From Bacteroidota bacterium (GTDB lineage: Bacteria > Bacteroidota > Ignavibacteria > Ignavibacteriales > Melioribacteraceae), in contig JAKAEE010000011.1 in the NCBI GenBank assembly GCA_021820065.1, positions 1 through 64,000 of the forward strand: a stretch of 64,000 bases of DNA. The letters are read 5' to 3'. This document shows, one piece after another, positions 25,144-34,701 of this stretch. The translations under genes were made by a program, and so were the position numbers. Each line of letters begins with the position of its first letter. Position 1 is the first letter of the stretch. Below the pieces are notes generated by a model that saw only the letters and a list, made by a program, of their open reading frames with translations, was not told where the DNA came from and searched no databases.

Positions 25144-26595
25144 TTAGCGAATCTTTTCCACAGCAGAATGAATACGCTCAGTTACTTCATCTTTGCCAAG
25201 AATAACAAGAATGTCGTACACTCCCGGACCAGTGCTCATTCCTGATACAGCTAATCTGAGTGGATGAATTAGTTTGCCGACGCCGATATTTAATTCTGCA
25301 GCTAATTGCTTCAAGGCATTCTCGTAATCTTCCTTGGTAGGATTCTGCAACGTGCTGAATCTGTCTCGCAGCTTTGTGATCTGTGAAGGTGTTTCTGATT
25401 TCCAATTTTTTTCAGAGCTGGCAAGTTCGTATTCGCGCGGACGCTCAAAAAAGTATGGGGACTTGGTCAGATATTCATAGACAAAACTTACTCGTTCCTT
25501 CATTGCCTCAATAACGCGGAGTAGGTATTCGTCAGGATAATTGTGAATTGCGAATTGAGAATTGAGAATTTCTACACGCAGCATCTTCAAAAGTTCGTCA
25601 TTAGATTTCTTGCGCAAATGTTCGGCATTTAACCAGTTCAGTTTTTCTAAATCAAAAACGGCTCCTGATTTGTTAACTTTTTCCAGAGAAAATTTTTGAA
25701 TCAGCTCATCGATGTAGTAAAACTCTTGATCATCCCCTGCATTCCAACCAAGAAGTGCAACAAAATTTACGAGAGCGTCTTTCAAAAATCCTTTATTGCG
25801 ATAATCTTCAACGGCAACGTCACCTTGTCGTTTACTTAACTTTGATCGATCTGGATTCAACAAGAGAGGGAGGTGGGCAAAACGCGGTTTTTCCCATCCG
25901 AAAAAATTGTATAACAGAACATGTTTTGGTGTTGATGAAAGCCATTCTTCTCCGCGTATAACATGGCTTATTTCCATTAGATGATCATCAACGACGTTTG
26001 CTAAATGATAAGTCGGGTATCCGTCACCCTTTATCAGAACTTGATCATCAACATTGTTACTTTCAAATTCAATTTTGCCGCGTATGATATCGTCAAAAAT
26101 AATTTTTTGATCGGTCTCAACGTTCAAACGAATAACATGCTGAATACCGCTCGAAAGTTTTTCGTCAATTTCTTTCTTGTTAAGCGAAAGACAATGCTTA
26201 TCATACTTTGTTTGAGGCAATTTTCGCCGCTGCTGATCTTCTCTCAAAGCTTCCAAACGCTCAGGTGTACAAAAACAATAGTATGCTTTGCCGGCGTCAA
26301 CCAACTGCTGTGCATGTTGTTTATACATCGCTAACCGTTCCGATTGCATGTAAGGTCCGTATTGTCCTTCCACATCGGGACCTTCGTCATATTCAAGCCC
26401 GCACCATTTCAACGAACTGATTAATTTTTCAACAGCGCCTTCTACGTATCTATTGCGGTCTGTATCTTCTATTCTTAAAATAAATTTACCGTTGTTCTTA
26501 CGCGCGAACAAATAATTATAAAGTGCAGTTCGCAGTCCGCCGACATGCAAATAACCGGTGGGACTTGGTGCAAACCGAACACGAACCGAATTCAC
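25144..26595 (-). CDS. gltX: Glutamyl-tRNA synthetase
   Basis: 483-residue class I synthetase. The HIGH-type motif is FAPSPTGYLHVGGLRTALYN, RIEDTDRNR follows, and the KMSKS motif is DRSKLSKRQGD. The C-terminal helical domain is complete. Start is GTG at 26595 with AAGGAG 5 bases upstream, keeping the family's short N-terminus. The presence of GlnRS nearby suggests this GluRS is discriminating, which cannot be confirmed from sequence alone. Confidence 0.96.
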   Translation of the reverse strand: MNSVRVRFAPSPTGYLHVGGLRTALYNYLFARKNNGKFILRIEDTDRNRYVEGAVEKLISSLKWCGLEYDEGPDVEGQYGPYMQSERLAMYKQHAQQLVDAGKAYYCFCTPERLEALREDQQRRKLPQTKYDKHCLSLNKKEIDEKLSSGIQHVIRLNVETDQKIIFDDIIRGKIEFESNNVDDQVLIKGDGYPTYHLANVVDDHLMEISHVIRGEEWLSSTPKHVLLYNFFGWEKPRFAHLPLLLNPDRSKLSKRQGDVAVEDYRNKGFLKDALVNFVALLGWNAGDDQEFYYIDELIQKFSLEKVNKSGAVFDLEKLNWLNAEHLRKKSNDELLKMLRVEILNSQFAIHNYPDEYLLRVIEAMKERVSFVYEYLTKSPYFFERPREYELASSEKNWKSETPSQITKLRDRFSTLQNPTKEDYENALKQLAAELNIGVGKLIHPLRLAVSGMSTGPGVYDILVILGKDEVTERIHSAVEKIR

Positions 26596-26619
26596 AGAAA
26601 CTCCTTACAATAACTATTA

Positions 26620-26627
26620 CAAATATA
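26620..26627 (-). promoter_or_regulatory. Putative -7 element TATATTTG for gltX
   Basis: On the minus strand TATATTTG lies 24 bases before the gltX GTG. No TTG at the expected distance. Confidence 0.4.
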
Positions 26628-26687
26628 TGAAATCTTGCTGTAGCAGAGGATTGAAATAAATCGACATTATTCCTTTATGCAAAAGAA

Positions 26688-26713
26688 AAAGCCCCGACAT
26701 ACATCGAGGCTTT
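26688..26713 (-). terminator. Terminator after the hybrid sensor gene
   Basis: On the minus strand AAAGCCTCGA and TCGGGGCTTT form a stem with a short loop, followed by TT-rich sequence. It separates the hybrid sensor gene from gltX. Confidence 0.8.
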
Positions 26714-26739
26714 GAGTATTAAAAACTTGATCGGAAATT

Positions 26740-29091
26740 TTACACTATTGTATTAGTGTAGTACTTAACTTTTTCTATGAACTCCTTACTGTCGATAGGT
26801 TTCGGAATATAATCCGTTGCGCCGGCTTCGAGACATTTTTCGCGGTCACCTTTCATTGCAAATGCTGTCAGAGCTATAATCGGCGTATCCTTATAACCGG
26901 GAAGTTCTCTAATCTTTTCAGTTGCTTCGAATCCGTTCATGATCGGCATCTGCATATCCATTAGGATTAAATCAAACTTATCATCCTTAGCCATCTTAAG
27001 TGCGTCTTCACCGTTTTCAACTACGACTACGCTTTCGAAATTGTTTTTCTTTAAGAGTCGTGTAACGATAATTTGCGAATGTTTGTAATCTTCGGCAAGC
27101 AGAATTTTTATAATATTTTTGCCGTGAATAACTTCATCAACTGGAGGAGGAGTTTCATAGCGGTTAATCATAGCATTTATTGTATCTGCTAAGTCCTCAA
27201 TGTTGGTGGAACGTTTGTCAAGCAGCTCGTCAAACAATCCTTCAATTTTGTAAAGATCATCTTTATAGTTTTCCTTGCCTGTATAAATGATAATAGGAAG
27301 GTGTGCAAATTTTTTCTCTGACTTTATTAGCTTTATAAGCTCAAAGCCGTTGGGCGTAGGCATGTCCAAATCAATGATAGCAAGATCAATGTCTTTGTCT
27401 TGAATCAATTCCATCACGTTTGCAGAAACATTTTCTGCGACGGCAACGAAACCGACTGATTCAATAGCTTGTTTGACAAGATTTAAGGTCGGAAGGTCGT
27501 CATCAACACAAAGAATATTTGAATTCTTTCTCAGTTTATAGTTTGTTAACACTTCTACAAGAAAATTGTAATTGATGGGTTTTACAAAATACTCAACCGC
27601 ACCCATCATAAATGCTTTCTGCTGTTCCGGCTCAATCGAGCAAACGATAACCGGCGTATTCTTAGTTTTGGGATGGTCGTGAATTCTCTTGAGGAGTTCC
27701 AGACCGTTTACATTTGGTAATTCGATGTCGAGAATAATTGCAAGAAGTTCTTCTTGGTCAATTGAATTAAAGGCTTGCGATTCAGTGCTCACAATCGATG
27801 GAGAATAACCCCACTTATTCAAATAGTTGCTCAGCAATTTTGAAGTTGCATAATCATCTTCTATAACCAGAACCTTATTCTTTGAAGTAGGCTTTGGCAA
27901 CTGTGAAATATTGGTTTCGAGATCGGACATCACTTCTCCGCTGATTGTGAATGTAAATGAATTTCCTTTGCCCGGCAAACTTGCCGCATCTATATCTCCA
28001 CCCATATAATTAATATATTTTTTTACTAAGGTCAAACTTAAGCCGGTAAAAGAAGTATTCTTAAATTCATCCAGTTTAGTTACAGCAAAAGGTTCGAAGA
28101 AAGTTTCGAGAGAGGAGGCCTTCAGGGCTTTGCCGTTATCGGAAATCGAAAATTTAATTTTGTTATCAGGTGCAGAAGAAACCTTTACCGCAATTTCACC
28201 TTGCTGAGTTAGAACTATTGAAACAAGCATCAGACTTGTCAATATGTAACGCAGTTTTTGATCATCAAACTCTATTGGTTTTGCAAGCTCTTTCTCAATG
28301 GTTAAAGTGAACGTAACCTTTTTGCCAAGTTTGCTTTTGAAGATTTCGATAATCTCTGTAATAAAGTTTACGAGTTCAATTTTTTTGAGCTGCGGTTGAG
28401 CGCCTCCCATGTTGATTTTTGATAACTCGCTCAAGTCATTGACGTTCAATAAAATACTCTGTGCGTTTTTCCGAATGGAATTAATGTAATCCAACTGAGC
28501 GGCAGAGGGGTGTTCGCCGGCAAGCATAGAAATAAAACCGATGATGGAATTCGCGCTGGATTTCAATTCGCCAGATGTCTCGGACACAATTTTTGAAATC
28601 GGTATGGATGCCTCAAACGTTCCGCCTTTGCTTTGGTACCAAACGTAAAGAAGTATGTTCAACAACTGAAGAGTTTTTTCGAGAGTTTCTTTCGCGCTCT
28701 GAGTGTATGCAGATTTCCTTGCAATTTTAAGAAGGAACTTTTCGTTGCCGTTGATTGGAATCAAACTGCAACTTTCAAAAGCAACATTATCCGAAATCTG
28801 AATCTCGCAATTTGGGTCAAACTCTAGCTTAAGATCAACATTCTGGTTGAGATTTTTACATACCTTGCAGTTTGGCGAAACGCCGTGCTGGAATGTTTTG
28901 CGCGCACTGTTGGACCTTCCCGTTGCGTTCAAAAGGTTGTTGTTGCTAACGCCGAATAATAATGCGGCTTGCAGATCAAACTCGTTTACAAGAAAGTTAC
29001 AAAGTTCGTCCGGGAAAAAATCGTCACCCCTGCGTGCATATTCTGCAAGTTCATTTAGTCGGCTGAGAAAATCTAATTTTGCCCCTATCAA
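26740..29091 (-). CDS. Hybrid sensor protein with degenerate histidine kinase core and three receiver domains
   Basis: 783 residues, no membrane segment. Residues 1-150 look like a GAF-type sensor. Residues 165-385 follow the HisKA and HATPase layout (ELKSSANSIIGFISML; FSISDNGKAL; FTGLSLTLVKKYINYMGGDI), but the phospho-acceptor His of the SHExRTPLN box is Gly174 and the N-box Asn is not seen. Three receivers follow with acceptor Asp455 (IILDIELP), Asp574 (IIDLDMP) and Asp712 (LMDMQMP). It may be phosphorylated by other kinases or act as a scaffold. TTG start at 29091, as no Met occurs in the first 100 residues that would keep the sensor part. Monocistronic. Confidence 0.8.
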   Translation of the reverse strand: MIGAKLDFLSRLNELAEYARRGDDFFPDELCNFLVNEFDLQAALLFGVSNNNLLNATGRSNSARKTFQHGVSPNCKVCKNLNQNVDLKLEFDPNCEIQISDNVAFESCSLIPINGNEKFLLKIARKSAYTQSAKETLEKTLQLLNILLYVWYQSKGGTFEASIPISKIVSETSGELKSSANSIIGFISMLAGEHPSAAQLDYINSIRKNAQSILLNVNDLSELSKINMGGAQPQLKKIELVNFITEIIEIFKSKLGKKVTFTLTIEKELAKPIEFDDQKLRYILTSLMLVSIVLTQQGEIAVKVSSAPDNKIKFSISDNGKALKASSLETFFEPFAVTKLDEFKNTSFTGLSLTLVKKYINYMGGDIDAASLPGKGNSFTFTISGEVMSDLETNISQLPKPTSKNKVLVIEDDYATSKLLSNYLNKWGYSPSIVSTESQAFNSIDQEELLAIILDIELPNVNGLELLKRIHDHPKTKNTPVIVCSIEPEQQKAFMMGAVEYFVKPINYNFLVEVLTNYKLRKNSNILCVDDDLPTLNLVKQAIESVGFVAVAENVSANVMELIQDKDIDLAIIDLDMPTPNGFELIKLIKSEKKFAHLPIIIYTGKENYKDDLYKIEGLFDELLDKRSTNIEDLADTINAMINRYETPPPVDEVIHGKNIIKILLAEDYKHSQIIVTRLLKKNNFESVVVVENGEDALKMAKDDKFDLILMDMQMPIMNGFEATEKIRELPGYKDTPIIALTAFAMKGDREKCLEAGATDYIPKPIDSKEFIEKVKYYTNTIV

Positions 29092-29247
29092 GTTTTTTCT
29101 CTTTTAGTGTATGAACGCTTAACAAGAATAAATTCTTTGCAATTATAAGAATTTTATTAAAGACTTGAAAACCGGCAGTTTACTTATGTAAGCCTCCGGC
29201 TGCTTTGAATCATAAATTATCCAGGAAGTAATTCGTGAACTTGTTAA

Positions 29248-29278
29248 AATAAAAAAGGGGCAGTGTAGATGCCCCTTT
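29248..29278 (-). terminator. Rho-independent terminator after clpP
   Basis: On the minus strand AAAGGGGCA and TGCCCCTTT pair perfectly around a 7-base loop and are followed by TTTATTTT. It ends the tig-clpP transcript, so clpX is not part of this operon. The rest of 29092-29294 shows nothing else recognisable. Confidence 0.9.
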
Positions 29279-29294
29279 GCAAAAGGTTGTTCAA

Positions 29295-29960
29295 TTATTT
29301 TTTGTTGTTATTGTTTTGGCTTGCGCGATGTACTAAAATATTGTCAATGAGTTTGTATTCTTTAGCTTCATCGGCAGTTAGAAAATAATCTCTATCGCAA
29401 TCTTTCGAAATCTGATCAAATGATTTGCCGGTATGCTCGGCTAAAATATTGTAAATAGTGTCACGTGTTTTAATCATTTCTTTCGCATGAATCTCGATAT
29501 CTGTTGTCTGTCCTTGCAAACCGCCTACCCATGGTTGGTGAATCATAATCTTTGAATGTGGAAGGGAAGTTCTTTTACCGGCTTCTCCGCCTGCCAGTAA
29601 AACAGCTCCCATGCTTGCCGCTAAACCAACACAAATGGTAGAAACTTTGGAACGGATGTAACTCATTGTGTCGTAGATTGCCAGGCCAGCAGAAACACTT
29701 CCACCGGGCGAGTTGATATATAAATTAATATCTTTCTCGGGATCTTCCGCTTCAAGAAACAGCAATTGAGCGATTGTCAAACTTGCTATATGATCGTCAA
29801 TAGCCATTCCGAGAAAAATAATTCGCTCACGAAGGAGGCGGGAAAAAATATCCATCCCACGTTCACCGCGTCCAGTTTGCTCAATAACGTAAGGAACCAA
29901 CTGATTATAAATCTCAAACTTTTTTGTTAATTGCGCTTCGGTAAGAATATCATGCTTCAT
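29295..29960 (-). CDS. clpP: ATP-dependent Clp protease proteolytic subunit
   Basis: Serine peptidase of 221 residues that forms the proteolytic chamber for ClpX/ClpA-type unfoldases. Catalytic Ser in [14 protein letters not shown], His in [11 protein letters not shown] and Asp in [10 protein letters not shown] are all present. ATG 29960 ([11 protein letters not shown]) is chosen over an in-frame upstream start because it gives the normal length and AAGG precedes it. It overlaps the end of tig by 11 bases. The usual next gene clpX is absent; a terminator follows. Confidence 0.95.
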   Translation of the reverse strand: MKHDILTEAQLTKKFEIYNQLVPYVIEQTGRGERGMDIFSRLLRERIIFLGMAIDDHIASLTIAQLLFLEAEDPEKDINLYINSPGGSVSAGLAIYDTMSYIRSKVSTICVGLAASMGAVLLAGGEAGKRTSLPHSKIMIHQPWVGGLQGQTTDIEIHAKEMIKTRDTIYNILAEHTGKSFDQISKDCDRDYFLTADEAKEYKLIDNILVHRASQNNNNKK

Positions 29961-31257
29961 TGTGTTTTTCCTTTTTCTCTTTTGATTTTTCCTCTGCGTC
30001 AACTTCCTTAATCTTTGCATTCTCTGTGAGGAATTTGACTACCTTTTCCTCTAACAACATTTCTGTGCGATTAGTGTCCTTGTAATATTTAACCAATTTA
30101 GCCACCGAAATTCCGGTCTTATCGGATTCTTCTTTAGCAAGTTCTTCCAACTGAGAATCTTCAACTTTTATATTTTCCACTTCAGCTAAATTTTCTAGAA
30201 TGATTTGCCATTTCGCGTTCCATTCCGCTCTTGGCTTGTAGTATTCGGCAACTGCATGTTCATCAAAATGCGGTGTCTTATATCGTTTCGAGTTCTCTCT
30301 TTCCAGATCAACTAATCGTCTATGTATTGAAGACACATATCCTGGAGGGGGAGTAAACTCGTTATTTTTAACGACTGTACTGAGAAGATTGTTTGTTACA
30401 ATTTCTTCGGTCTGTTTCTTGTAGTACTCTTCAAAATTTTTGTGAAGCAATGCCTTTAGTTCGTCAAGAGTTGAAGCTTTATTTGCAGACAACTTCTTGA
30501 TCAGTTCTTCGGTGAATTCAGGCTTTACAATTTTTTCAATCTTGGTAATTTCAGCAGTGTAAGTAAATTCTTCTCTGTGCAGTTCTTCACCATGATGATG
30601 TTCATCTACAAAAGTGAAATTAAATGAATCGCCCACTTTTTTGTTCTGAGCGTTATCGACGATTTGAATATTTACTTTTTCATCACTCAAATCGATCTGC
30701 ATGTTTTCGTTGCGTGAACCAACCATTGGAACGCCTTGTGGATCGATACGCTGCAAATTAACTGTGATTCTGAAAAACTTATCGGTTACAAGATCGGACT
30801 CTTCGAATTTGAAGTGCGGTCGTATTAAATAGTCTATTTCTTTTTCAATATCTTCATCTTTGATTTTGAAAATTGGCTTCTCAATTTCGAGGTTCTTATA
30901 ATCTTTCAGTTCTAATTTTGGTTTGATTTCATACTTCACTTTGAATGAAAGCTTTGAGCCCGGTACAAAATCAATATCTGTCATTTGCGGAGTGCTGATT
31001 GGTTTCAAGTTTTTTTCGTCAACAACATCCCAAAATTTCTTGTTCGCAATTTTTTCACTTGCTTTGTACTCAATCGCTTCACCGTAAAGTTTCTTAATCA
31101 TCGACATCGGTGCTTTGCCTTTTCTAAAACCGTCTATCGCAATTGACTTTCTTTCTTCCGAATACGCATCTTCAATTTCGGGAATGATTTCATTGTATTC
31201 TAAGCTAACCTCTACTTCTTGCTGCGAATTAGTTAATTCATTTACCTTGATTTCCAA
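29950..31257 (-). CDS. tig: Trigger factor
   Basis: Ribosome-associated chaperone of 435 residues. The ribosome-binding signature is GFRKGKAP, in the N-terminal domain that starts [21 protein letters not shown] PPIase-like central domain and the long helical C-terminal domain follow, and the tail is highly charged ([11 protein letters not shown]). The open frame continues upstream into the tRNA-Leu gene, which cannot be coding. TTG at 31257 is therefore chosen: GAGG lies 5 bases upstream and the N-terminus then fits the family. Confidence 0.92.
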   Translation of the reverse strand: MEIKVNELTNSQQEVEVSLEYNEIIPEIEDAYSEERKSIAIDGFRKGKAPMSMIKKLYGEAIEYKASEKIANKKFWDVVDEKNLKPISTPQMTDIDFVPGSKLSFKVKYEIKPKLELKDYKNLEIEKPIFKIKDEDIEKEIDYLIRPHFKFEESDLVTDKFFRITVNLQRIDPQGVPMVGSRNENMQIDLSDEKVNIQIVDNAQNKKVGDSFNFTFVDEHHHGEELHREEFTYTAEITKIEKIVKPEFTEELIKKLSANKASTLDELKALLHKNFEEYYKKQTEEIVTNNLLSTVVKNNEFTPPPGYVSSIHRRLVDLERENSKRYKTPHFDEHAVAEYYKPRAEWNAKWQIILENLAEVENIKVEDSQLEELAKEESDKTGISVAKLVKYYKDTNRTEMLLEEKVVKFLTENAKIKEVDAEEKSKEKKEKHNEA

Positions 31258-31296
31258 ACAAACCTCATAAAATAAAGTGAAAAAGTAGTTTATTAG

Positions 31297-31379
31297 TGCG
31301 AGGGGGGGGACTCGAACCCCCACACCTTTTGGGTACTAGATCCTAAGTCTAGCGCGTCTGCCAATTCCGCCACTCTCGC
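31297..31379 (-). tRNA. tRNA-Leu (anticodon UAG)
   Basis: 83 bases on the minus strand: acceptor GCGAGAG, D-arm GGCGGAATTGGCAGACGC, anticodon stem CTAGA/TCTAG with loop CTTAGGA (anticodon TAG, reads CUA), long variable arm, and T-arm GGGGG-TTCGAGT-CCCCC. Eight consecutive C's leave an apparent A6-C67 mismatch in the acceptor stem. Discriminator A, CCA not encoded. It stands 39 bases before the tig start and probably shares its transcript. Confidence 0.92.
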
Positions 31380-31389
31380 AAATGGCTTG

Positions 31390-31420
31390 CAAAATTAGTC
31401 AAAGAAGCGGGAAAAATCAA
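31390..31420 (-). promoter_or_regulatory. Promoter TTG-N20-TAATTTTG for tRNA-Leu, tig and clpP
   Basis: On the minus strand TTG (31420-31418), 20-base spacer, TAATTTTG (31397-31390). Full match to the Bacteroidota -33/-7 pattern, with the tRNA 5' end 11 bases downstream. Confidence 0.65.
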
Positions 31421-31510
31421 AAAAAGAGTCTCTTCTTAAATCTTTTTTGCTGTTCATGATTTGAAGGATGAGAATTTCTTATATTAAAAACAAAAATTTT
31501 TCGGATTTGG

Positions 31511-33415
31511 ATGGAAGACTTAATCGGTAAAATAATTGATAACTATCGCGTCGTGTCGGTGCTAGGCAAAGGCGGAATGGGAATTGTCTATAAAGCTTAC
31601 GACACAAAACTCGACCGGTACGTTGCAATCAAAATGCTAAATGCAAGTGCGCACGACAAAGAACGTTTCATCGAGAGATTTAAAAGAGAAGCCAAAAACC
31701 AAGCAAAACTTTCACATCCAAACATTGTCGCGGTTTACGGATTCATCGAGTATTCCAACCTTCTCGGAATTGTAATGGAATATGTCGAAGGTGAAAGTCT
31801 GGAGAAAGTCATTGATCGTCAGGGACGCTTCAATCTCTATGATGTAATTTATATTCTCAAGCAGCTGTTGTTAGGAATGGGTTATGCGCATTCCAAAGGG
31901 TTTGTTCACAGAGACATAAAACCTTCAAATATAATTCTGAACAAAGAAGGTATCACCAAAATAATGGACTTCGGTATTTCGAAGTCGCTATATGATAATA
32001 GTGTAACAAAAACCGGTTCCAAAATTGGAACGGTTTTTTACATGAGTCCTGAACAGGTGAGGGGGCAAGAGGTAACCAACAGAAGTGATATTTATTCCAT
32101 AGGTTGTACTGTATATGAGATGATAGTCGGTCAACCGCCGTTTGATTATACGAGTGAATACGAAGTTATGGATGGACACCTTAAAAAGACACCTACCAAG
32201 ATCTCCGAGAAGTTGACGTCCGTTCCTGAACAAGTCGATAAGATTGTTTTGAAGGCTTTGGAAAAAAGTCCTATGAACCGTTATAGTTCTTGTGAGGAAA
32301 TGTTTCATGATGTTCAAGAACTAGATAAGCATGTAGCAAAGCTATATACAAGCTATTTTAAGAGAACCGAACCGAAATCCAAGAAATACAAAATCATGTC
32401 AGTAAGCGCATTCGCTGGGTTTACACTGCTTCTTGTAGGACTTTCATATTTTGTTTATAAACAAGTGAATGCGTTAATTGCCTCGAATGAACTCGATAAG
32501 TTTAAGAAATACAGCATACAGCAACTCTTCTCAAGTGATGAGGGCAAGTTTAAATTTAGTCAGATCACTAAAGTAGAATCAGGCACTCTTCAGAACTTAA
32601 ACTCAATTACCCTCCCGGATAGTAAGTTTGCGGTTGCTGTTGGCGATAGTGGTACCATTCTTACATCACAAGATAATGCTACTACGTGGAAGAAAAATAG
32701 TTTCGATCGCAAAATTGCTTTGAGCGATATTTGTCTCTTAGCAAACAAGAAGGTGTTTATTGTCGGCGATTCATCTTCGATTTATATCGGTAGTGGTAAT
32801 CTAGATTCATTAAAGCTAATTCCGATTGAAAAGGGATATACTTTTTTCAGAATAAAATTTCTTGATGATAAAGTTGGTTTTATTGCCGGTAATAAGGGGC
32901 TAATTCTGAGAACCCAAAACGGAGGAATTAACTGGACTAAGGTTTCTACCGGCACTAATGAAGTGTTATTCGACATAGCTTTTTTTGATATGAAACGGGG
33001 AATCGTTGTTGGTTGGAATGGAACAATTTTGACAACATCGGATGGTGGAAATACGTGGACAAAGCTAAACGCATTTCCCACAGATAATTATTTGAAATCT
33101 GTTGATCTTACTGATAAAGGATACGGCTTAATTGTCGGCGGAAACGGAACCGTTTTATGGACTCGCAATTATGGGGATTCATGGAACAAGGAAGAAATGA
33201 AAATGAGCAACGGATTTCAAAAAGTTAAATTTATTTCCGAAGACGATGCAATTATAACTGGTAGCAAGGGAATCATTCTCGTTTCTAAAGACAAAGGAGA
33301 AAGTTGGAACCTTGTTGATTCGCAAATATTCTCCAATATGAATGGTCTTGCAGTCGATCCCACTGGAAGGATATTCATTGTTGGCATTAACGGAATGATA
33401 TTCAAAATTTATTGA
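31511..33415 (+). CDS. Membrane Ser/Thr protein kinase with extracytoplasmic YCF48-like beta-propeller
   Basis: 634 residues. Residues 10-270 form a complete Hanks-type kinase: GKGGMGIVYKA loop, Lys41, catalytic HRDIKPSN (Asp135), DFG (Asp153) and MSPEQ. A membrane segment lies at about 296-316. The outer part has at least five repeats of the type VG..GTIL.T.DGG.TW (for example VVGWNGTILTTSDGGNTWTKL), as in YCF48/BNR-like propellers. This is a receptor-kinase layout: propeller as sensor, kinase inside. Ligand unknown. murA follows 13 bases later, which may hint at a link with the cell wall. Confidence 0.9.
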   Translation: MEDLIGKIIDNYRVVSVLGKGGMGIVYKAYDTKLDRYVAIKMLNASAHDKERFIERFKREAKNQAKLSHPNIVAVYGFIEYSNLLGIVMEYVEGESLEKVIDRQGRFNLYDVIYILKQLLLGMGYAHSKGFVHRDIKPSNIILNKEGITKIMDFGISKSLYDNSVTKTGSKIGTVFYMSPEQVRGQEVTNRSDIYSIGCTVYEMIVGQPPFDYTSEYEVMDGHLKKTPTKISEKLTSVPEQVDKIVLKALEKSPMNRYSSCEEMFHDVQELDKHVAKLYTSYFKRTEPKSKKYKIMSVSAFAGFTLLLVGLSYFVYKQVNALIASNELDKFKKYSIQQLFSSDEGKFKFSQITKVESGTLQNLNSITLPDSKFAVAVGDSGTILTSQDNATTWKKNSFDRKIALSDICLLANKKVFIVGDSSSIYIGSGNLDSLKLIPIEKGYTFFRIKFLDDKVGFIAGNKGLILRTQNGGINWTKVSTGTNEVLFDIAFFDMKRGIVVGWNGTILTTSDGGNTWTKLNAFPTDNYLKSVDLTDKGYGLIVGGNGTVLWTRNYGDSWNKEEMKMSNGFQKVKFISEDDAIITGSKGIILVSKDKGESWNLVDSQIFSNMNGLAVDPTGRIFIVGINGMIFKIY

Positions 33416-33428
33416 CATAAGGAAGATT

Positions 33429-34694
33429 TTGGAAAAGTTTGTAATTCACGGCGGTAAAAAACTACACGGGCGAGTTCAAGTCAGCGGCGCTAAGAATTCA
33501 GCGTTGGCATTAATGCCTGCAACCCTTTTGAATGCGGGGAGAAATCAACTTGATAATATTCCTGAAGTAAATGATATCTACACGATGGTTAAATTGTTAA
33601 GTTCTCTTGGAGTCCAATCTGATTTTACAGATCACGTTTTGACTTTAGATACATCCAATGTTAGAAATCAAACTGCACCTTACGAGCATGTAAAGAAAAT
33701 GAGAGCTTCAGTTTATGTGCTTGGCCCCTTGGTTTCAAGATTTGGATATGCCAAAGTTTCTTTGCCAGGTGGTTGCGCCTGGGGACCCAGACCTATAAAT
33801 CTACACTTGGAAGCGATGAAAAAACTTGGTGCTGAAATCCGGATAGAAGAAGGATATGTTATTGCAAAAGCCAATAGATTGCGTGGCGCTAAAATTCACT
33901 TTGATATTTCGTCAGTGGGCGCTACAGGAAATGCTATGATGGCTGCGTGCTTAGCTGAAGGGAATACATTGATTTCGAATGCAGCAATAGAACCGGAAAT
34001 TTCTTTGCTTGCTGAGTATCTTGTAAAGATGGGAGCAAAAATAAACGGTGTTGGAACAACTTCTCTAGAAATTGAAGGAGTAAATTATCTTCAACCAGCT
34101 GAGATAGTAAATATAGACGATAGGATTGAAGCGGCAACAATTCTTGTTGCTGGAGCTATCACAAAAAGCAAAATTGAGATTGATTATAAAAATCATGAAC
34201 ACATAAAATCAATACTAATAAAGTTGGAAGAAAGCGGTGTTAATTTATTCTATGATAAGACATTAATAATTATAGATGCCTCATCACTTCGTCCTAGCAA
34301 CATTGACATCTCCACATCTGTGTATCCGGGATTTCCTACTGATATGCAAGCACAATGGACTGCTTACATGGCTACTGCTGAAGGAACCAGCAAGATTGTC
34401 GATACAATTTATCATGACCGATTTAGTCATGTTCCAGAATTGAATCGCTTGGGAGCAAATATTGAAATTCTTAACAACAGCGTTGTCGTTACCGGGGTTT
34501 CTTTACTTAAAGGTGCTAAGGTTATGTCGACTGATTTAAGAGCGAGCGCCTCACTAGTACTTGCAGGGTTAGCTGCTTCTGGCACGACCGAGGTTCTGAG
34601 GATTTACCACATTGACAGGGGATATCAGAGAATAGAAGAGAAATTGAAAGCTTTAGGTGCCGATATTGAGCGAGTAAAAACCACGGAATACTAG
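33429..34694 (+). CDS. murA: UDP-N-acetylglucosamine 1-carboxyvinyltransferase
   Basis: First committed step of peptidoglycan synthesis: adds enolpyruvate to UDP-GlcNAc. 421 residues with SGAKNSALALMPATLL (Lys22-Asn23) and the active-site loop LPGGCAWGPRPINLHLEAMKKLGA, where Cys116 is the residue alkylated by fosfomycin in Cys-type enzymes. Start is TTG at 33429 with AAGGAAG a few bases upstream; the N-terminus then fits the family. Co-directional with the kinase upstream and the membrane peptidase-like gene downstream. Confidence 0.96.
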   Translation: MEKFVIHGGKKLHGRVQVSGAKNSALALMPATLLNAGRNQLDNIPEVNDIYTMVKLLSSLGVQSDFTDHVLTLDTSNVRNQTAPYEHVKKMRASVYVLGPLVSRFGYAKVSLPGGCAWGPRPINLHLEAMKKLGAEIRIEEGYVIAKANRLRGAKIHFDISSVGATGNAMMAACLAEGNTLISNAAIEPEISLLAEYLVKMGAKINGVGTTSLEIEGVNYLQPAEIVNIDDRIEAATILVAGAITKSKIEIDYKNHEHIKSILIKLEESGVNLFYDKTLIIIDASSLRPSNIDISTSVYPGFPTDMQAQWTAYMATAEGTSKIVDTIYHDRFSHVPELNRLGANIEILNNSVVVTGVSLLKGAKVMSTDLRASASLVLAGLAASGTTEVLRIYHIDRGYQRIEEKLKALGADIERVKTTEY

Positions 34695-34701
34695 CTTGAA
34701 A

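Noticed and set aside
31258..31323. N-terminal extension of trigger factor (MGVRVPPLAL...)
   Set aside because: This part overlaps the tRNA-Leu gene; VRVPPLAL is the usual false translation of a tRNA. TTG 31257 with GAGG upstream gives a normal N-terminus.
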